Shown here piece after piece: positions 27,369-36,519 of a DNA stretch of 64,000 nucleotides. Within the stretch, counting starts at the first letter, position 1, and every line of letters begins with the position of its first letter. Source of the stretch: an uncultured Isosphaeraceae bacterium (GTDB lineage: Bacteria; Planctomycetota; Planctomycetia; Isosphaerales; Isosphaeraceae); assembly GCA_945957605.1 (NCBI GenBank), contig CAMFLR010000004.1, forward strand, positions 558,001-622,000, written 5' to 3'. Made by a program: the position numbers and the translations under genes. Under the pieces are notes generated by a model. It was not told the DNA's origin and did no database searches. It saw only the letters and a list, made by a program, of their open reading frames with translations.

Positions 27369-28267
27369 CACGGCCGGTCCCCTCTGATTTCTAGGTCGAA
27401 TCGCCGACGAGCGACTTCGAACACCTGGTTTTCCCAGGCGATCACCGCGCGCACCTTGCTTTGTGGCTGCGCGGCAAGTCCGCGGATTCGCTTCACAACC
27501 GGATAAGGAATATGCTGAAGCGCCCAGCGCAGGCGATAATCGTCAACTTGCGCAAGCAAGCGTGACCAGGTGAATACCCCGAGCATTTCGAGCGAGTTTT
27601 GCTTCGATGTCTGCGTCAATTGCCGGTCGTGGCGGGCGACTTTGAGAACGCGCAAATCTTCCGGTTCGGCAAGTTGCGACGCGAACCAGGCGAGCCGGTC
27701 GCGATTGCGCGTGCGTAGGCTCGGCAAGTTCGCATCCAAACGTGAAAGTTTGCAGAGACCAGTCAGCCGGGCGAGCCGGCACAAACTGACGGGGTGAAGC
27801 GTCGTAACCGCTTGCACGATCGGCGCGTCGCCGGCGTGGGGAGGAATATCGCCGACAAGTCGCTCGGTCCAGAGCGATAACACAGCGTTCATCGCAAACG
27901 GTTTGGGTGCGTAATCGGTCTTGAGCGCATTACGATCGAGATGGCAAGCGTTGAGCAATCGAGATCGCAACGGCTCATCCTGAGAAGCCGCCACGATTCG
28001 TTGGACCGCGCCGGATTCGTCCTTGAGCGCTCGGACGAGCCACGTGAAGTGAACTCGACTGAGGTCGGGAAGCATTTGCGCCTTGTGGGCGGTGCGAAGT
28101 TGCTCGAGGGCCTCTTCGGCTGAAAGCGGCCGGCGCATTTCGAGTAGCTGGCGCGCTCGCTGGTGACCCAGCCGCAACAGGAGCGCGGGCTGCTCCGCGC
28201 CGGCCCAAAGTGCGAGCGCGGAGAGCAGGGCACGATTGGTCGGCGATTCGGTGCGCAACGTGGCCAA
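27368..28267 (-). CDS. Unknown protein translationally coupled to the SctQ-like gene
   Basis: 299 aa starting at a TTG (28267); the start is uncertain. All-helical and Leu/Arg-rich, without signal peptide, so cytoplasmic. Segments such as LLAQVDDYRLRWALQHIPYPVVKRI recall the helical repeats of FliG-type switch proteins, and the position just before sctQ resembles that of the sorting-platform accessory SctK; both ideas are inference. The stop TGA shares bases with the ATG of the SctQ-like gene, so the two products probably work together. Confidence 0.6.
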   Translation of the reverse strand: MATLRTESPTNRALLSALALWAGAEQPALLLRLGHQRARQLLEMRRPLSAEEALEQLRTAHKAQMLPDLSRVHFTWLVRALKDESGAVQRIVAASQDEPLRSRLLNACHLDRNALKTDYAPKPFAMNAVLSLWTERLVGDIPPHAGDAPIVQAVTTLHPVSLCRLARLTGLCKLSRLDANLPSLRTRNRDRLAWFASQLAEPEDLRVLKVARHDRQLTQTSKQNSLEMLGVFTWSRLLAQVDDYRLRWALQHIPYPVVKRIRGLAAQPQSKVRAVIAWENQVFEVARRRFDLEIRGDRP

Positions 28268-28348
28268 GAGGACAACTCCGCGACGACTCAGAACTCGCGT
28301 TTCCAGGTTATCGCGGAATCGATCGCCATACCAGTTGCGAACGCACGA

Positions 28349-29113
28349 TCACGAGCAAGGTAAGTCGCACGTGAGCCGCAAATCGCGCCCGTTGCAAAAC
28401 TCGACGCAATCGAACCCACCATCGGCGAGTAGTCGCGCGAGCCCATCTTCACGCGGGTCATCGTCGCGCAACCAACCCGAGTCATCATGAATCGTCAGCG
28501 CAACGTGATTCCGCTCGACCTCGACACCCAGCCGGGCGATACAATTGCAATTATTCTTTCGCCCCCACTCGACTCCCCGGTTGAGAATATCGACAAGGGC
28601 GCTATTCAGCCGGCCGATCGAAGGCTCATCAAGCGTCGTGCGAGAAAGCAGCAAACTACGGATATCCGACGCCTGCTGGAGATACGCTACGTCGTCGTCC
28701 GCCTTCACTTCGAGCACGGTTGAGCCCGGCAGCTCGCGCATGTGCGAACGCCAGTTGCTCGCCCGTTTCATCGCCTGAAAAATTTGGTCGGGTGTATATG
28801 GCTTCGGTACGTAATCAATCACCCCTGCGCGAAAGCCTTGAATGCGGTTTTCCGCCGCCAGCCGCGCAGTGACCATTACGACCGGAATCTCGTTGGTCGT
28901 CCGGCACTCTTTCAATGCTTTACAGACTTCGTAACCGTTGATGTCGGGCAGCATCAGGTCGAGAAAAACAACGTCGGGCCGCTGTTCTTCCGCCTTTTTG
29001 ATGGCATCCTTCCCGGTGAAGGCCGAATTCGTTTCGTACCCTCGCAACCCCACCAACATCGAAAGAAGTTGGTTCGCGGCGGGTTCGTCTTCGACGATCA
29101 GCGCGGTCGGCAT
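28349..29113 (-). CDS. Response regulator: receiver plus RsbW-like ATPase domain
   Basis: 254 aa. The receiver spans 1-120: acidic pocket E8/D9, phosphoacceptor D52 (VVFLDLMLPD), T82, K104 (VPKPY). Residues 155-252 resemble a compact HATPase of the anti-sigma (RsbW/SpoIIAB) kind: LNSALVDILNRGVEWG, VALTIHDDSGWL, GLARLLADGGFDCVEF...GRDLRLTC. The N-box is poorly kept (LVDILNRGVEWG lacks the usual EAxxNA) so ATP binding is uncertain. It belongs to the same-strand signalling row 33839 to 26229, 91 bases after the hybrid kinase. Confidence 0.75.
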   Translation of the reverse strand: MPTALIVEDEPAANQLLSMLVGLRGYETNSAFTGKDAIKKAEEQRPDVVFLDLMLPDINGYEVCKALKECRTTNEIPVVMVTARLAAENRIQGFRAGVIDYVPKPYTPDQIFQAMKRASNWRSHMRELPGSTVLEVKADDDVAYLQQASDIRSLLLSRTTLDEPSIGRLNSALVDILNRGVEWGRKNNCNCIARLGVEVERNHVALTIHDDSGWLRDDDPREDGLARLLADGGFDCVEFCNGRDLRLTCDLPCS

Positions 29114-29204
29114 GAGGTAATCCTCGAAACCTCGGTCGGAATGCAGCGGCAGGGCGGTTGCTCTGACGATTCGCGCATTGACGCGAACGAATCACCCGAG
29201 CGCA

Positions 29205-30473
29205 TCAGCCCAGGCCCACGTCCCCAGGGGCCTCGCCAACATCCGCTAAATTGAATTCTACATCAAACGATGGTTTTGGGAATGGCCGACGCGGGAGATG
29301 GATGGTGACCGTTGTCCCCTTACCCACTTCGCTTTCGGCCGAGATCTGTCCGCCATGCATGTCAATGAACTGCCGAACAATCGACAGCCCCAGTCCAAGT
29401 CCTCGCTTCTCGAAGCCAAAGTCGCCGGTTGAATGCCGGCTCGGGTCAAATTCCGTAAAAAATGGCTCAAATAAACGCTTCAAAGCCCTTGGTTCAATTC
29501 CGATCCCCTTGTCCCACACCAAGATTTCGGCCTGGTCGTACGAATTCAATCGCGCGGTCAGACCAAGCTCACCGCCGTCCGGTGTAAACTTCAGAGCGTT
29601 GGAGAGCAGGTTGATGATGGTGTCGCGAATCTTCGGCACGTCGATTAAAAACTCGCCAAGATCCGCCGGCACATCAACGCGAAACTGCATCTCGCGCTTT
29701 TGCACGAACGGCATCAGCCTATCTGCTGCTTCATGCAATAGTAATGCCAAATCAATGGGTGTGCGCTGCAGAGCTTGCTGAAAATTCTCCGCGTGCATCA
29801 TCGTTAACGTATCGGCAACGAGCTTCGCAAGCTGTCGCGCAGCACCCGAAATCTGGTTGACGACTTGTTGCTCGCCTGGGTCGCGATTTGGGTTGAGTAG
29901 CATCAGCAATTCGCTGAGCCCAAGCACCAGCGTAATCGGCGTGTTGAACTCATGGCTCGCAACTTCGATGAACGCGGTTTTTAGCTCGTTCGCCTCGGAG
30001 AGCCGCGAGTTCGCATTCACCAGGTTGGCGTTCGTTTCCTGCAGGCTGGCGATCAGCCGTTTTCGCTCGGCGAGAAGTTCGTACTGCTCGGTCGCCTGAC
30101 GGATGATCCACTCGAGCTCGACGGGATCCCACGGTTTGACGATGTAGCGAAAAATGTGACCTTCGTTGACCGCGCGGATCACCGATTCGAGGTCGGCGAA
30201 TCCCGTGAAGATCATCCGAACTGCGTCGGGATAGAGCTCGCGCACTCGTGAGAGGAACACGTCGCCGGTCATTCCCGGCATACGTTGGTCGGAAAGAACG
30301 ACGCTCACCGGCTCGCGTTTGAGCAACTCGAGCGCACTCGCTCCGTTCGAGGCTGTGAGCACGCGATAAGTGCGATGAAACAGGTGCCGCAGGCTGTCGA
30401 GGACGTCTGGCTCGTCGTCCACAACAAGCAGCGTGTGTTTCCCGCTAGATCGCACAGTTCCGCCTTCCGCCAA
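29205..30473 (-). CDS. Receiver-histidine kinase hybrid
   Basis: 422 aa, starting at TTG 30473, which is well supported by AAAGGAG five to six bases upstream. Receiver 12-128 (D62 in VVLSDQRMPGMTG, K113 in VKPW), a coiled coil 130-165 (LLAERKRLIASLQETNANL), HisKA with H174 (VASHEFNTPIT), then HATPase around 270-400 (NLLSNALKFTPDGG, VWDKGIGIEP, GLGLGLSIVRQFIDMHGG). No membrane helix. The receiver is of the same type as that in the neighbouring stand-alone regulator (SDQRMP, FTGFAD, KPWDP), so both may receive phosphate from the same kinase. Confidence 0.92.
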   Translation of the reverse strand: MAEGGTVRSSGKHTLLVVDDEPDVLDSLRHLFHRTYRVLTASNGASALELLKREPVSVVLSDQRMPGMTGDVFLSRVRELYPDAVRMIFTGFADLESVIRAVNEGHIFRYIVKPWDPVELEWIIRQATEQYELLAERKRLIASLQETNANLVNANSRLSEANELKTAFIEVASHEFNTPITLVLGLSELLMLLNPNRDPGEQQVVNQISGAARQLAKLVADTLTMMHAENFQQALQRTPIDLALLLHEAADRLMPFVQKREMQFRVDVPADLGEFLIDVPKIRDTIINLLSNALKFTPDGGELGLTARLNSYDQAEILVWDKGIGIEPRALKRLFEPFFTEFDPSRHSTGDFGFEKRGLGLGLSIVRQFIDMHGGQISAESEVGKGTTVTIHLPRRPFPKPSFDVEFNLADVGEAPGDVGLG

Positions 30474-30521
30474 CGCGCTCTCCTTTATCTCATAGCAAAC
30501 AAATCATCATGAATCAGAAAA

Positions 30522-31013
30522 TCAAACTCGCCCACCTAATCGTCCTACCTGATCTTCAAGCGACTTCACTCGCGATTGCAAGTCGGCGATCGTGCTCCTG
30601 AGTTGTTCGGCGTACTCTGCCTGCGAGACCAACCGCTCGTACTCGACGGCGGCTTGCCGGACGGCGTCGACCAGTTCTTCCGGCTGCCACGGTTTGCGCA
30701 GGAATTGGTAGATATGTCCCTGGTTGATCGCGGCGATGATCGACTCGAAATCGGCGTAGCCGGTGAAGAGCATGCGCACGGCGAGCGGATTGCGTGCCTT
30801 CACCTGTGTGAGCAGTTCCACGCCGGTGATTTGCGGCATGCGCTGGTCGGTCATCACAATGTGCACTTCTTCTTCGCGCATGATTGCGAATCCCTCCTGC
30901 GCATTGTGGGCGCGCAGGACGCGAAATTCGCGACGCAGCAGGTCGTGCACCGAGTCGCAAACGTCGGGCTCGTCGTCAACGATCAACAGGCAGTGCTTCG
31001 TGCTGGGAGGCAT
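30522..31013 (-). CDS. Stand-alone receiver with C-terminal coiled coil
   Basis: 163 aa. Receiver 6-125 with DDEPDV, D56 (IVMTDQRMP), LFTGYADFESI and RKPWQP. The C-terminal part 130-160 is a heptad-rich coiled coil (YAEQLRSTIADLQSRVKSLEDQV) and no output domain follows. It starts 6 bases after the PAS kinase gene stop, so it is its likely cognate regulator and may pass phosphate or oligomerise. Confidence 0.9.
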   Translation of the reverse strand: MPPSTKHCLLIVDDEPDVCDSVHDLLRREFRVLRAHNAQEGFAIMREEEVHIVMTDQRMPQITGVELLTQVKARNPLAVRMLFTGYADFESIIAAINQGHIYQFLRKPWQPEELVDAVRQAAVEYERLVSQAEYAEQLRSTIADLQSRVKSLEDQVGRLGGRV

Positions 31014-31019
31014 CGGCTC

Positions 31020-33839
31020 TCAGGCTTTCTCGGGAGTGAGCCCGGACTCGGATGGGAGAGAGTAATTCGGCCGGTGCGACGCGTCGAGCGGCAAATAGAT
31101 CGAAAACGTCGTACCGACACCCAGCGTGCTCTTCACTTCGATCCGTCCGCCGTGACCATTGATGATGCCGTGGCTGATCGACAGCCCCAGCCCAGTCCCT
31201 TCACCCACCGCCTTCGTTGTGAAGAACGGGTCGAACAGTTTTTCGAGATTCTCCGGAGCAATTCCCGAGCCATTGTCGCTCACCGAAAGGGCCAGCATCT
31301 CGCCACGAACTTCGCTAATCACCTCGACCTTGCCCCCCTCGGGCCGGTTCTGCATTTCAATCGCCTGGATCGCATTCACCAGGAGGTTAAGAATGACCTG
31401 GCTAATCTGCGACGTGACGCACGGGACACGAATCGGCGGCGGGTCGTGAACGATCACTTCGATATTCTTCCGCTTCCCGCGCCCGTGAATCATCTCGACG
31501 GCCGGGCCGATCAGGTCGCGCACGAGCGCGGGTTCGAGCTTGGGCGGCGACGTGCGCGCCAACCCACGCAGGTTTTGCACGATCGTCGCCACGCGCTGAA
31601 CGCCGTCACGCGTACGCGAGATCATTCGATCGAGATTCTGCCGAACGTAAGTCCAGTCGAGATCTTCCATCAAGGCGTCGACGCGAGCAAGTAAGTCGGG
31701 CGCAGCTTGCGCGAGAGCCTCGCGTCCGCCTTCGAACACGTCCATGATCTCGATCACGCCCTTGAGATCGCGATCGAGCACGGCGAGGTTGTTGCCGACA
31801 TATGCGAGCGGATTGTTGATTTCGTGCGCAACCCCCGCGCTCAGGAGGCCGATCGACGCCAATTTTTCCGATTGCACGAGCATCGCCCGCATCCGCTGGC
31901 GTTCGGTCTGGTCGCGAATCGAACAGATGTACTGCATTCGTCCTTCGAGTTCGAAAGCCGAAAGCGAAAGCTCAAGCGGAAATCGCTCGCCCGACTTGCG
32001 TCGTCCTTGCAACTCGAGCGTTCGGCCGACGATTCGCGCGTCGACGGTCGTCAGAAGGCGTTCCAATCCGCCAGCGTTCTCGGAGCGATCGTCGTCGAGC
32101 AAAAGAGTGCTCAGCCGCATGCCAATTGCTTCAACGGCGGCATACTCGAAAGTTCGCTCCGACGCCGGGTTGAAGAGCGTGATCACCCCTCGGTCGTCGG
32201 CGACAATGATCGCGTCGTGCGTGCCTTCGGTCAGTTGACGATATCGCGCCTCGGACGCCATGAGTGCGCGGCTTTTCGCCTCGAGCAGTTCGGCCGCACG
32301 AAGCTGAGACTCCGCGAACTTGCGCCTTGTTTCTTCGAGCGCGTGACGTTCGGTGACGTCGCGAATCACTGCGAGCACAGCGCGTTGATCTTCGAAGACG
32401 ATTGTCGAGGTATTGATCTCGACGGGTGTAATCTTGCCGTCCTTCGTGCGGTGTCGACCTTCGAATGAAAGATGACCGCGTTCGAGCTGGCGTTTCAGGC
32501 GATCTTCATAACCGGCGGCGAACTCGGGATCGTCGACATCCTTGGTATGAAGCGTGAGCAACTCATCGCGCGAGTATCCCAGTCGTCGACAGGCCGCGGG
32601 ATTGGCGTCGAGGATTTTCCCCTGGAAATCGTGGACAAAAACCGCGTCTTCAATGCCCTCAAAGAGAGCGCGGTTTCTTCGTTCGGACGCAATGAGCGCT
32701 GCCTCGGTGCGCTTCCGCTCGGTCACGTCTTGAAGCGTGGTGCGAATGCCGCAAACCTGCCCGCGGTCGTCGTAGCGAAGCCGCTCGTGGATCGCCATGA
32801 TCAAGCGGCGACCATCCTGAGTAATGTAAGGCCGCTCGGTCTGCCGCAGGCTTCGAATGCCGGCGATTTTCTCGCGGACGGCGTTGCGAGCCTGTTCGCG
32901 CTGCTCGGGCGCGACGAAGTCCACGACCGAACGCCCGAGCATTTCTTCACGTGCAAACCCGAGCATTTCGCACTCGGTGCGATTGATGCTCACGATCGTG
33001 CCGTCGAGATCAATTTCGTGATAGCCGACGGGCGCCTCGTCGTAAAGCCGGCGGAAGCGTTCTTCGGATTCACGAATCGCACGCAGGGTTTGCTGGCGTT
33101 CGGTGATGTCGCGGCCTTCGGGGATCAACATCACCACCTGGCCGGTTTCATCGAGCACGGGGGTGAGTGAAAAATCGACGACGATCTCGGTGCCGTCGGA
33201 CCCGCGGTGAGCGGCTTCAAACCGCGCCATTTCGCCGGCGCCTGCGGTGAGAATTGCTCCCTTCAACCGCTCTCGCAACTCCTCCGACTCCGACCACCAC
33301 GGACCTTCCCAGAACGGGCGACCGACGACGTCGTGCAGTTTTACGCCGACGAAATCAAGCGCGGTGCGATTGATTTCGAGCATCGTCCCTTTGGGGTCGA
33401 GCAGGCCGATGAACTGGAACGTGTGGTCGAAGATCGCACGGAAGCGGCGATCGCGCTCCCGCTTCGCTCGCTCGACTTCCAGACGCATGCGGCGATCGGA
33501 AATAAACGCGATGCGCAGCCCTTTTTCGCCGGTCGTGCAATCGAAGTCGAGCGTGACGTCGACGGGAATTGTCGCGCCGTTCTTGGCGAGCAATTCCTTC
33601 TCATAGCGCACTGGCTCGCGCGAGGCTTCGAGCAGACCATGCGCTTCGCGATCGGTCTCGCGCCAGCATTCGGGCGTCATCCGCGCTTCGGTGAGCTGCG
33701 CGGTTTCGGTGGTGTCGTAGCCGAGGAGCCGCACGAAGGCGCCGTTCGCGCGACGAACCTTGCCGTCGTGTTCGAAAACAACGACCGGCTGCGTGGCAAG
33801 CGTGTACGCTGGGAGGGCGTATTCGCTCGTCGAGTTCAT
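31020..33839 (-). CDS. Soluble multi-PAS sensor histidine kinase
   Basis: 939 aa from the ATG at 33839. Five PAS domains, beginning near residues 10, 131, 259, 386 and 530, several followed by DITERQQ, DVTERKR, DVTERHA or DQTERQR linkers. HisKA with H672 (LSAGVAHEINNPLAY), then HATPase (NLLVNAIQAIEM, DNGSGIAPENLEKLFDPFFTTK, GTGLGLSISHGIINGHGG). No membrane helix or signal, so it senses a cytoplasmic signal, perhaps redox or a small ligand. First gene of the signalling row leading to the SctQ-like gene. Confidence 0.93.
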   Translation of the reverse strand: MNSTSEYALPAYTLATQPVVVFEHDGKVRRANGAFVRLLGYDTTETAQLTEARMTPECWRETDREAHGLLEASREPVRYEKELLAKNGATIPVDVTLDFDCTTGEKGLRIAFISDRRMRLEVERAKRERDRRFRAIFDHTFQFIGLLDPKGTMLEINRTALDFVGVKLHDVVGRPFWEGPWWSESEELRERLKGAILTAGAGEMARFEAAHRGSDGTEIVVDFSLTPVLDETGQVVMLIPEGRDITERQQTLRAIRESEERFRRLYDEAPVGYHEIDLDGTIVSINRTECEMLGFAREEMLGRSVVDFVAPEQREQARNAVREKIAGIRSLRQTERPYITQDGRRLIMAIHERLRYDDRGQVCGIRTTLQDVTERKRTEAALIASERRNRALFEGIEDAVFVHDFQGKILDANPAACRRLGYSRDELLTLHTKDVDDPEFAAGYEDRLKRQLERGHLSFEGRHRTKDGKITPVEINTSTIVFEDQRAVLAVIRDVTERHALEETRRKFAESQLRAAELLEAKSRALMASEARYRQLTEGTHDAIIVADDRGVITLFNPASERTFEYAAVEAIGMRLSTLLLDDDRSENAGGLERLLTTVDARIVGRTLELQGRRKSGERFPLELSLSAFELEGRMQYICSIRDQTERQRMRAMLVQSEKLASIGLLSAGVAHEINNPLAYVGNNLAVLDRDLKGVIEIMDVFEGGREALAQAAPDLLARVDALMEDLDWTYVRQNLDRMISRTRDGVQRVATIVQNLRGLARTSPPKLEPALVRDLIGPAVEMIHGRGKRKNIEVIVHDPPPIRVPCVTSQISQVILNLLVNAIQAIEMQNRPEGGKVEVISEVRGEMLALSVSDNGSGIAPENLEKLFDPFFTTKAVGEGTGLGLSISHGIINGHGGRIEVKSTLGVGTTFSIYLPLDASHRPNYSLPSESGLTPEKA

Positions 33840-34016
33840 GTCGAGGCTGTGCGACGAGACTTCCACCGGGGGATCGCCCCTTCTGACGTGCCGGCACAAC
33901 TTGAACCTTCGAGATGACTTCGAGTATAACCCGGTTGCCACCGGCTAAATACGTGCGCCTGGCGAAAATCGAACCTAAATTCGGCATCCCTGGCAATTTC
34001 GGAACAACACTCGCAC

Positions 34017-34376
34017 ATGCCTGCATACACGCGTCACCTCTTCATTTGCGGCAACAAGCGAGCCGACGGCCACCCTCGAGGATGTTGCGACCCTTCTGGA
34101 TCAGCGGAATTACGCGACGCGTTCAAGAAGGAACTCGCTCGCGCGGGTGCGGGACCGCTCGTCCGCGCGAATGGCGCGGGGTGCCTCGACCAGTGCGAAC
34201 ATGGGCCGGTCGTCGTCATTTATCCCGAGGGAATCTGGTACGGCAACGTCACGACGGCGGACGTCCCGCGGATCGTCGCACGCACCGTGCTCGAAGGCGA
34301 GGTGATTGACGAACTGGTGATCGCCGACGAATGCTTGAACAATCCGTCGTGCCCGCATCGCGCACCGGCGAACTGA
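34017..34376 (+). CDS. Thioredoxin-like [2Fe-2S] ferredoxin
   Basis: 119 aa. Begins RHLFICGNKR with C11, then C23/C24 (HPRGCCDP), C56 and C60 (GAGCLDQCEHGPVVVIYPEG): the four-ligand set of thioredoxin-fold 2Fe-2S ferredoxins. WYGNVTTADVPRIVARTVLEG fits the end of the fold. Two further Cys (106, 112) lie in a short tail. Electron-transfer partner unknown. It precedes panC by 19 bases and may be in the same transcript. Confidence 0.88.
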   Translation: MPAYTRHLFICGNKRADGHPRGCCDPSGSAELRDAFKKELARAGAGPLVRANGAGCLDQCEHGPVVVIYPEGIWYGNVTTADVPRIVARTVLEGEVIDELVIADECLNNPSCPHRAPAN

Positions 34377-34395
34377 GTCAGAAGAGGAAGGGACG

Positions 34396-35253
34396 ATGTC
34401 GCTTACGATTGCCGAGTCGATCGAGGCTGTGCGGTCTCAGGTTGCGGTCGCCAAGGCGGCAGGACTGTCGGTCGGCTTCGTCCCCACTATGGGCGCGCTC
34501 CATCGCGGCCATGCGACACTCGTCGAAGAAGCAACCAAAGCGTGCGACTACGTCGTCGTCTCGATTTTCGTAAACCCAACGCAATTCGGACCTAACGAAG
34601 ACTTTAGCCGTTACCCTCGCACGTTCGTGGCCGACCGCGCCGTTTGCGAAGAAGCTGGTGCGGACCTCATTTTCCTCCCCGACGTCGCGACGATGTACCC
34701 GCCCGGCCCGCCCGCGACGTTCGTCGAGGTGCCAGGTCTGTCGGACGTTTTCGAAGGGGCAATCCGTCCCGGTCACTTTCGCGGCGTCGCAACGGTCGTC
34801 CTGAAACTTTTTGGCATCGTCTGCCCCAACCTGGCGTTTTTTGGTCAAAAGGACTTCCAGCAGCAGCTCGTTTTGCGGCGGATGGTCACCGATTTGAACT
34901 TTCCGGTTCAGCTCGTGACTGTCCCCACCGTTCGCGAGGACGACGGTCTGGCGATGAGCAGTCGCAACCGTTACCTCAGTGCCGAGGAACGGCAAGCGGC
35001 GCGGGTGCTGTCGCAAGCCCTTCGCCTGGCGGAAGATGCGGTGCGCAGTGGCGAGCGGTCGGCCGACCGGGTTCGACAGATTTTGGCGTCAACGGTACAA
35101 TCGGAAAGGTTGGCGACACTTGACTATGGCGACGTGGTCGATGCGCTGACGCTCGAACCGCTTACCGACTTGACGGGTCGGCGGGCGGTGGCCTTGCTGG
35201 CCGCCCGGGTCGGGCCGGCTCGGCTGATTGATAACGCGATCCTCCCGGACTGA
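34396..35253 (+). CDS. panC: Pantothenate synthetase (pantoate-beta-alanine ligase)
   Basis: 285 aa. It joins pantoate and beta-alanine with ATP to make pantothenate. Motifs: FVPTMGALHRGHATLVEEA (HIGH-like), SIFVNPTQFGPNEDFSRYPR, RPGHFRGVATVVLKLF, NLAFFGQKDFQQQLVLRRM and VREDDGLAMSSRNRYLS. The ATG at 34396 follows GAGGAAGGGACG. Next comes panD, nine bases on, so both halves of pantothenate synthesis from beta-alanine are together. Confidence 0.96.
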   Translation: MSLTIAESIEAVRSQVAVAKAAGLSVGFVPTMGALHRGHATLVEEATKACDYVVVSIFVNPTQFGPNEDFSRYPRTFVADRAVCEEAGADLIFLPDVATMYPPGPPATFVEVPGLSDVFEGAIRPGHFRGVATVVLKLFGIVCPNLAFFGQKDFQQQLVLRRMVTDLNFPVQLVTVPTVREDDGLAMSSRNRYLSAEERQAARVLSQALRLAEDAVRSGERSADRVRQILASTVQSERLATLDYGDVVDALTLEPLTDLTGRRAVALLAARVGPARLIDNAILPD

Positions 35254-35261
35254 CCGGTTTT

Positions 35262-35675
35262 ATGCGGATCAAGGCGCTCAAAAGCAAGCTTCACCTCGCG
35301 ACAGTCACGCGCGCGGATCTCAATTATCACGGCAGCCTCACGATCGATCCCGACCTGATGGAAGCGGTTGGTATCCTTCCTTATGAGGCGATTCTCGTTA
35401 GCAATGTTGCCACCGGCCAGCGCGCTGAGACGTACGCACTCGTCGGCACGCCCGGCTCGGGGCAAATCGAACTCAACGGTGCGATGGCTCGAATCGGCAC
35501 GCCCGGCGACCGCGTGATCGTGATGGCATTTGCCGAACTCGACCCTCACGAAGTCGCCTCGCACCAGCCCAGAGTCGTCGCGCTCGACGCTCAAAATCGG
35601 GTCACGGAACGGCTGGATTACCCGCCGATTGGCGAGGCCATGCCGGCGACACTTCCTCTGGCGGAGCCAGCTTGA
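35262..35675 (+). CDS. panD: Aspartate 1-decarboxylase proenzyme
   Basis: 137 aa. It makes beta-alanine from aspartate and is activated by self-cleavage. The cleavage site is Gly-Ser in LNYHGSLTIDPDLM (residues 24-25), giving a pyruvoyl group; VTRADL, ERYALVGTPGSGQIELNGA-like and GDRVIVMAFA follow. The C-terminal tail after the core is about 20 residues longer than in Escherichia coli. Its stop overlaps lgt by 4 bases. Confidence 0.96.
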   Translation: MRIKALKSKLHLATVTRADLNYHGSLTIDPDLMEAVGILPYEAILVSNVATGQRAETYALVGTPGSGQIELNGAMARIGTPGDRVIVMAFAELDPHEVASHQPRVVALDAQNRVTERLDYPPIGEAMPATLPLAEPA

Positions 35676-36511
35676 TGCACCAGGTTCTCTTCACGATTCC
35701 TGGACTGAATATCACGCTTTATGGCTTTGGTTTGATGTTGACGCTCGGCATGCTCGGCGGGATGAATCTCGCCGCCTGGCGTGCCAAGCGCGAAGGGCTC
35801 GACCCCGACCAGGTCTTCGACCTGGCGCTCTGGGTTCTGCTCGGTGGAATCATTGGCGCGCGGGCATTCTGGCTAATCCAGTACGGCCACAAGCTTAAGA
35901 GTTTCTTCGACATCTTCCGCGTCTGGGAAGGCGGCATCGTCTTCTACGGCAGCGCGTTCGGTGCCGGTGCAGCGCTGTTGATTTACCGGCACTTTCGGCC
36001 GTTTCCGCTGCTCCCGATGCTCGACGCGATTGCGCCGGGAATTGCGCTCGGGATCGCGTTCGGCCGAATCGGCTGTTTCCTCAACGGTTGCTGCTATGGC
36101 GATCTTTGCAACCTTCCCTGGGCGGTCACATTTCCGCGCGAAACGGCTCCCTGGGCGAATCAGGTCGACCACGGCTTGATTCAACTCGCGGCGCCGCGTT
36201 CGCTGCCGGTCCATCCCACGCAGATCTACTCCGCGCTCGACGGCCTGATCCTCATGTTCCTGCTCAACGCCTTCTATCCGTTGCGGAAGCGCGACGGTGA
36301 AGTCGTTTGCATGCTGCTACTGACATACCCCGTCACCCGATTCCTCATCGAGCAAATTCGCAACGACGAGGCCGGCATCCTGCTGGGCATGACGATCTCT
36401 CAGGTGATCAGCGTTCTCTTCTTCGCGGTCGGCCTGATCTTCTGGCGCTATTTGCAAACCCGGCCGGCGGAGCGATACGCTGACGCCGAACCAGTCGCGG
36501 TTGCCGCCTGA
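35672..36511 (+). CDS. lgt: Phosphatidylglycerol-prolipoprotein diacylglyceryl transferase
   Basis: 279 aa, seven membrane helices. It adds diacylglycerol to the lipobox Cys of prolipoproteins. Key blocks: YGFGLMLTLGMLGG, WEGGIVFYGSAFGA (the H/GG motif region), AIAFGRIGCFLNGCCYGDLC (Lgt signature) and VHPTQIYSALDGL. Read with panD through an ATGA overlap. Its stop sits in a 7-bp hairpin (36507-36524) shared with the stop of the convergent MoxR gene. Confidence 0.95.
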   Translation: MMHQVLFTIPGLNITLYGFGLMLTLGMLGGMNLAAWRAKREGLDPDQVFDLALWVLLGGIIGARAFWLIQYGHKLKSFFDIFRVWEGGIVFYGSAFGAGAALLIYRHFRPFPLLPMLDAIAPGIALGIAFGRIGCFLNGCCYGDLCNLPWAVTFPRETAPWANQVDHGLIQLAAPRSLPVHPTQIYSALDGLILMFLLNAFYPLRKRDGEVVCMLLLTYPVTRFLIEQIRNDEAGILLGMTISQVISVLFFAVGLIFWRYLQTRPAERYADAEPVAVAA

Positions 36512-36519
36512 TCAATCGA

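Noticed and set aside
30576-31694. 372-aa open frame antisense to the receiver and PAS-kinase genes
   Set aside because: Spans two certain genes on the other strand and has no recognisable domain.
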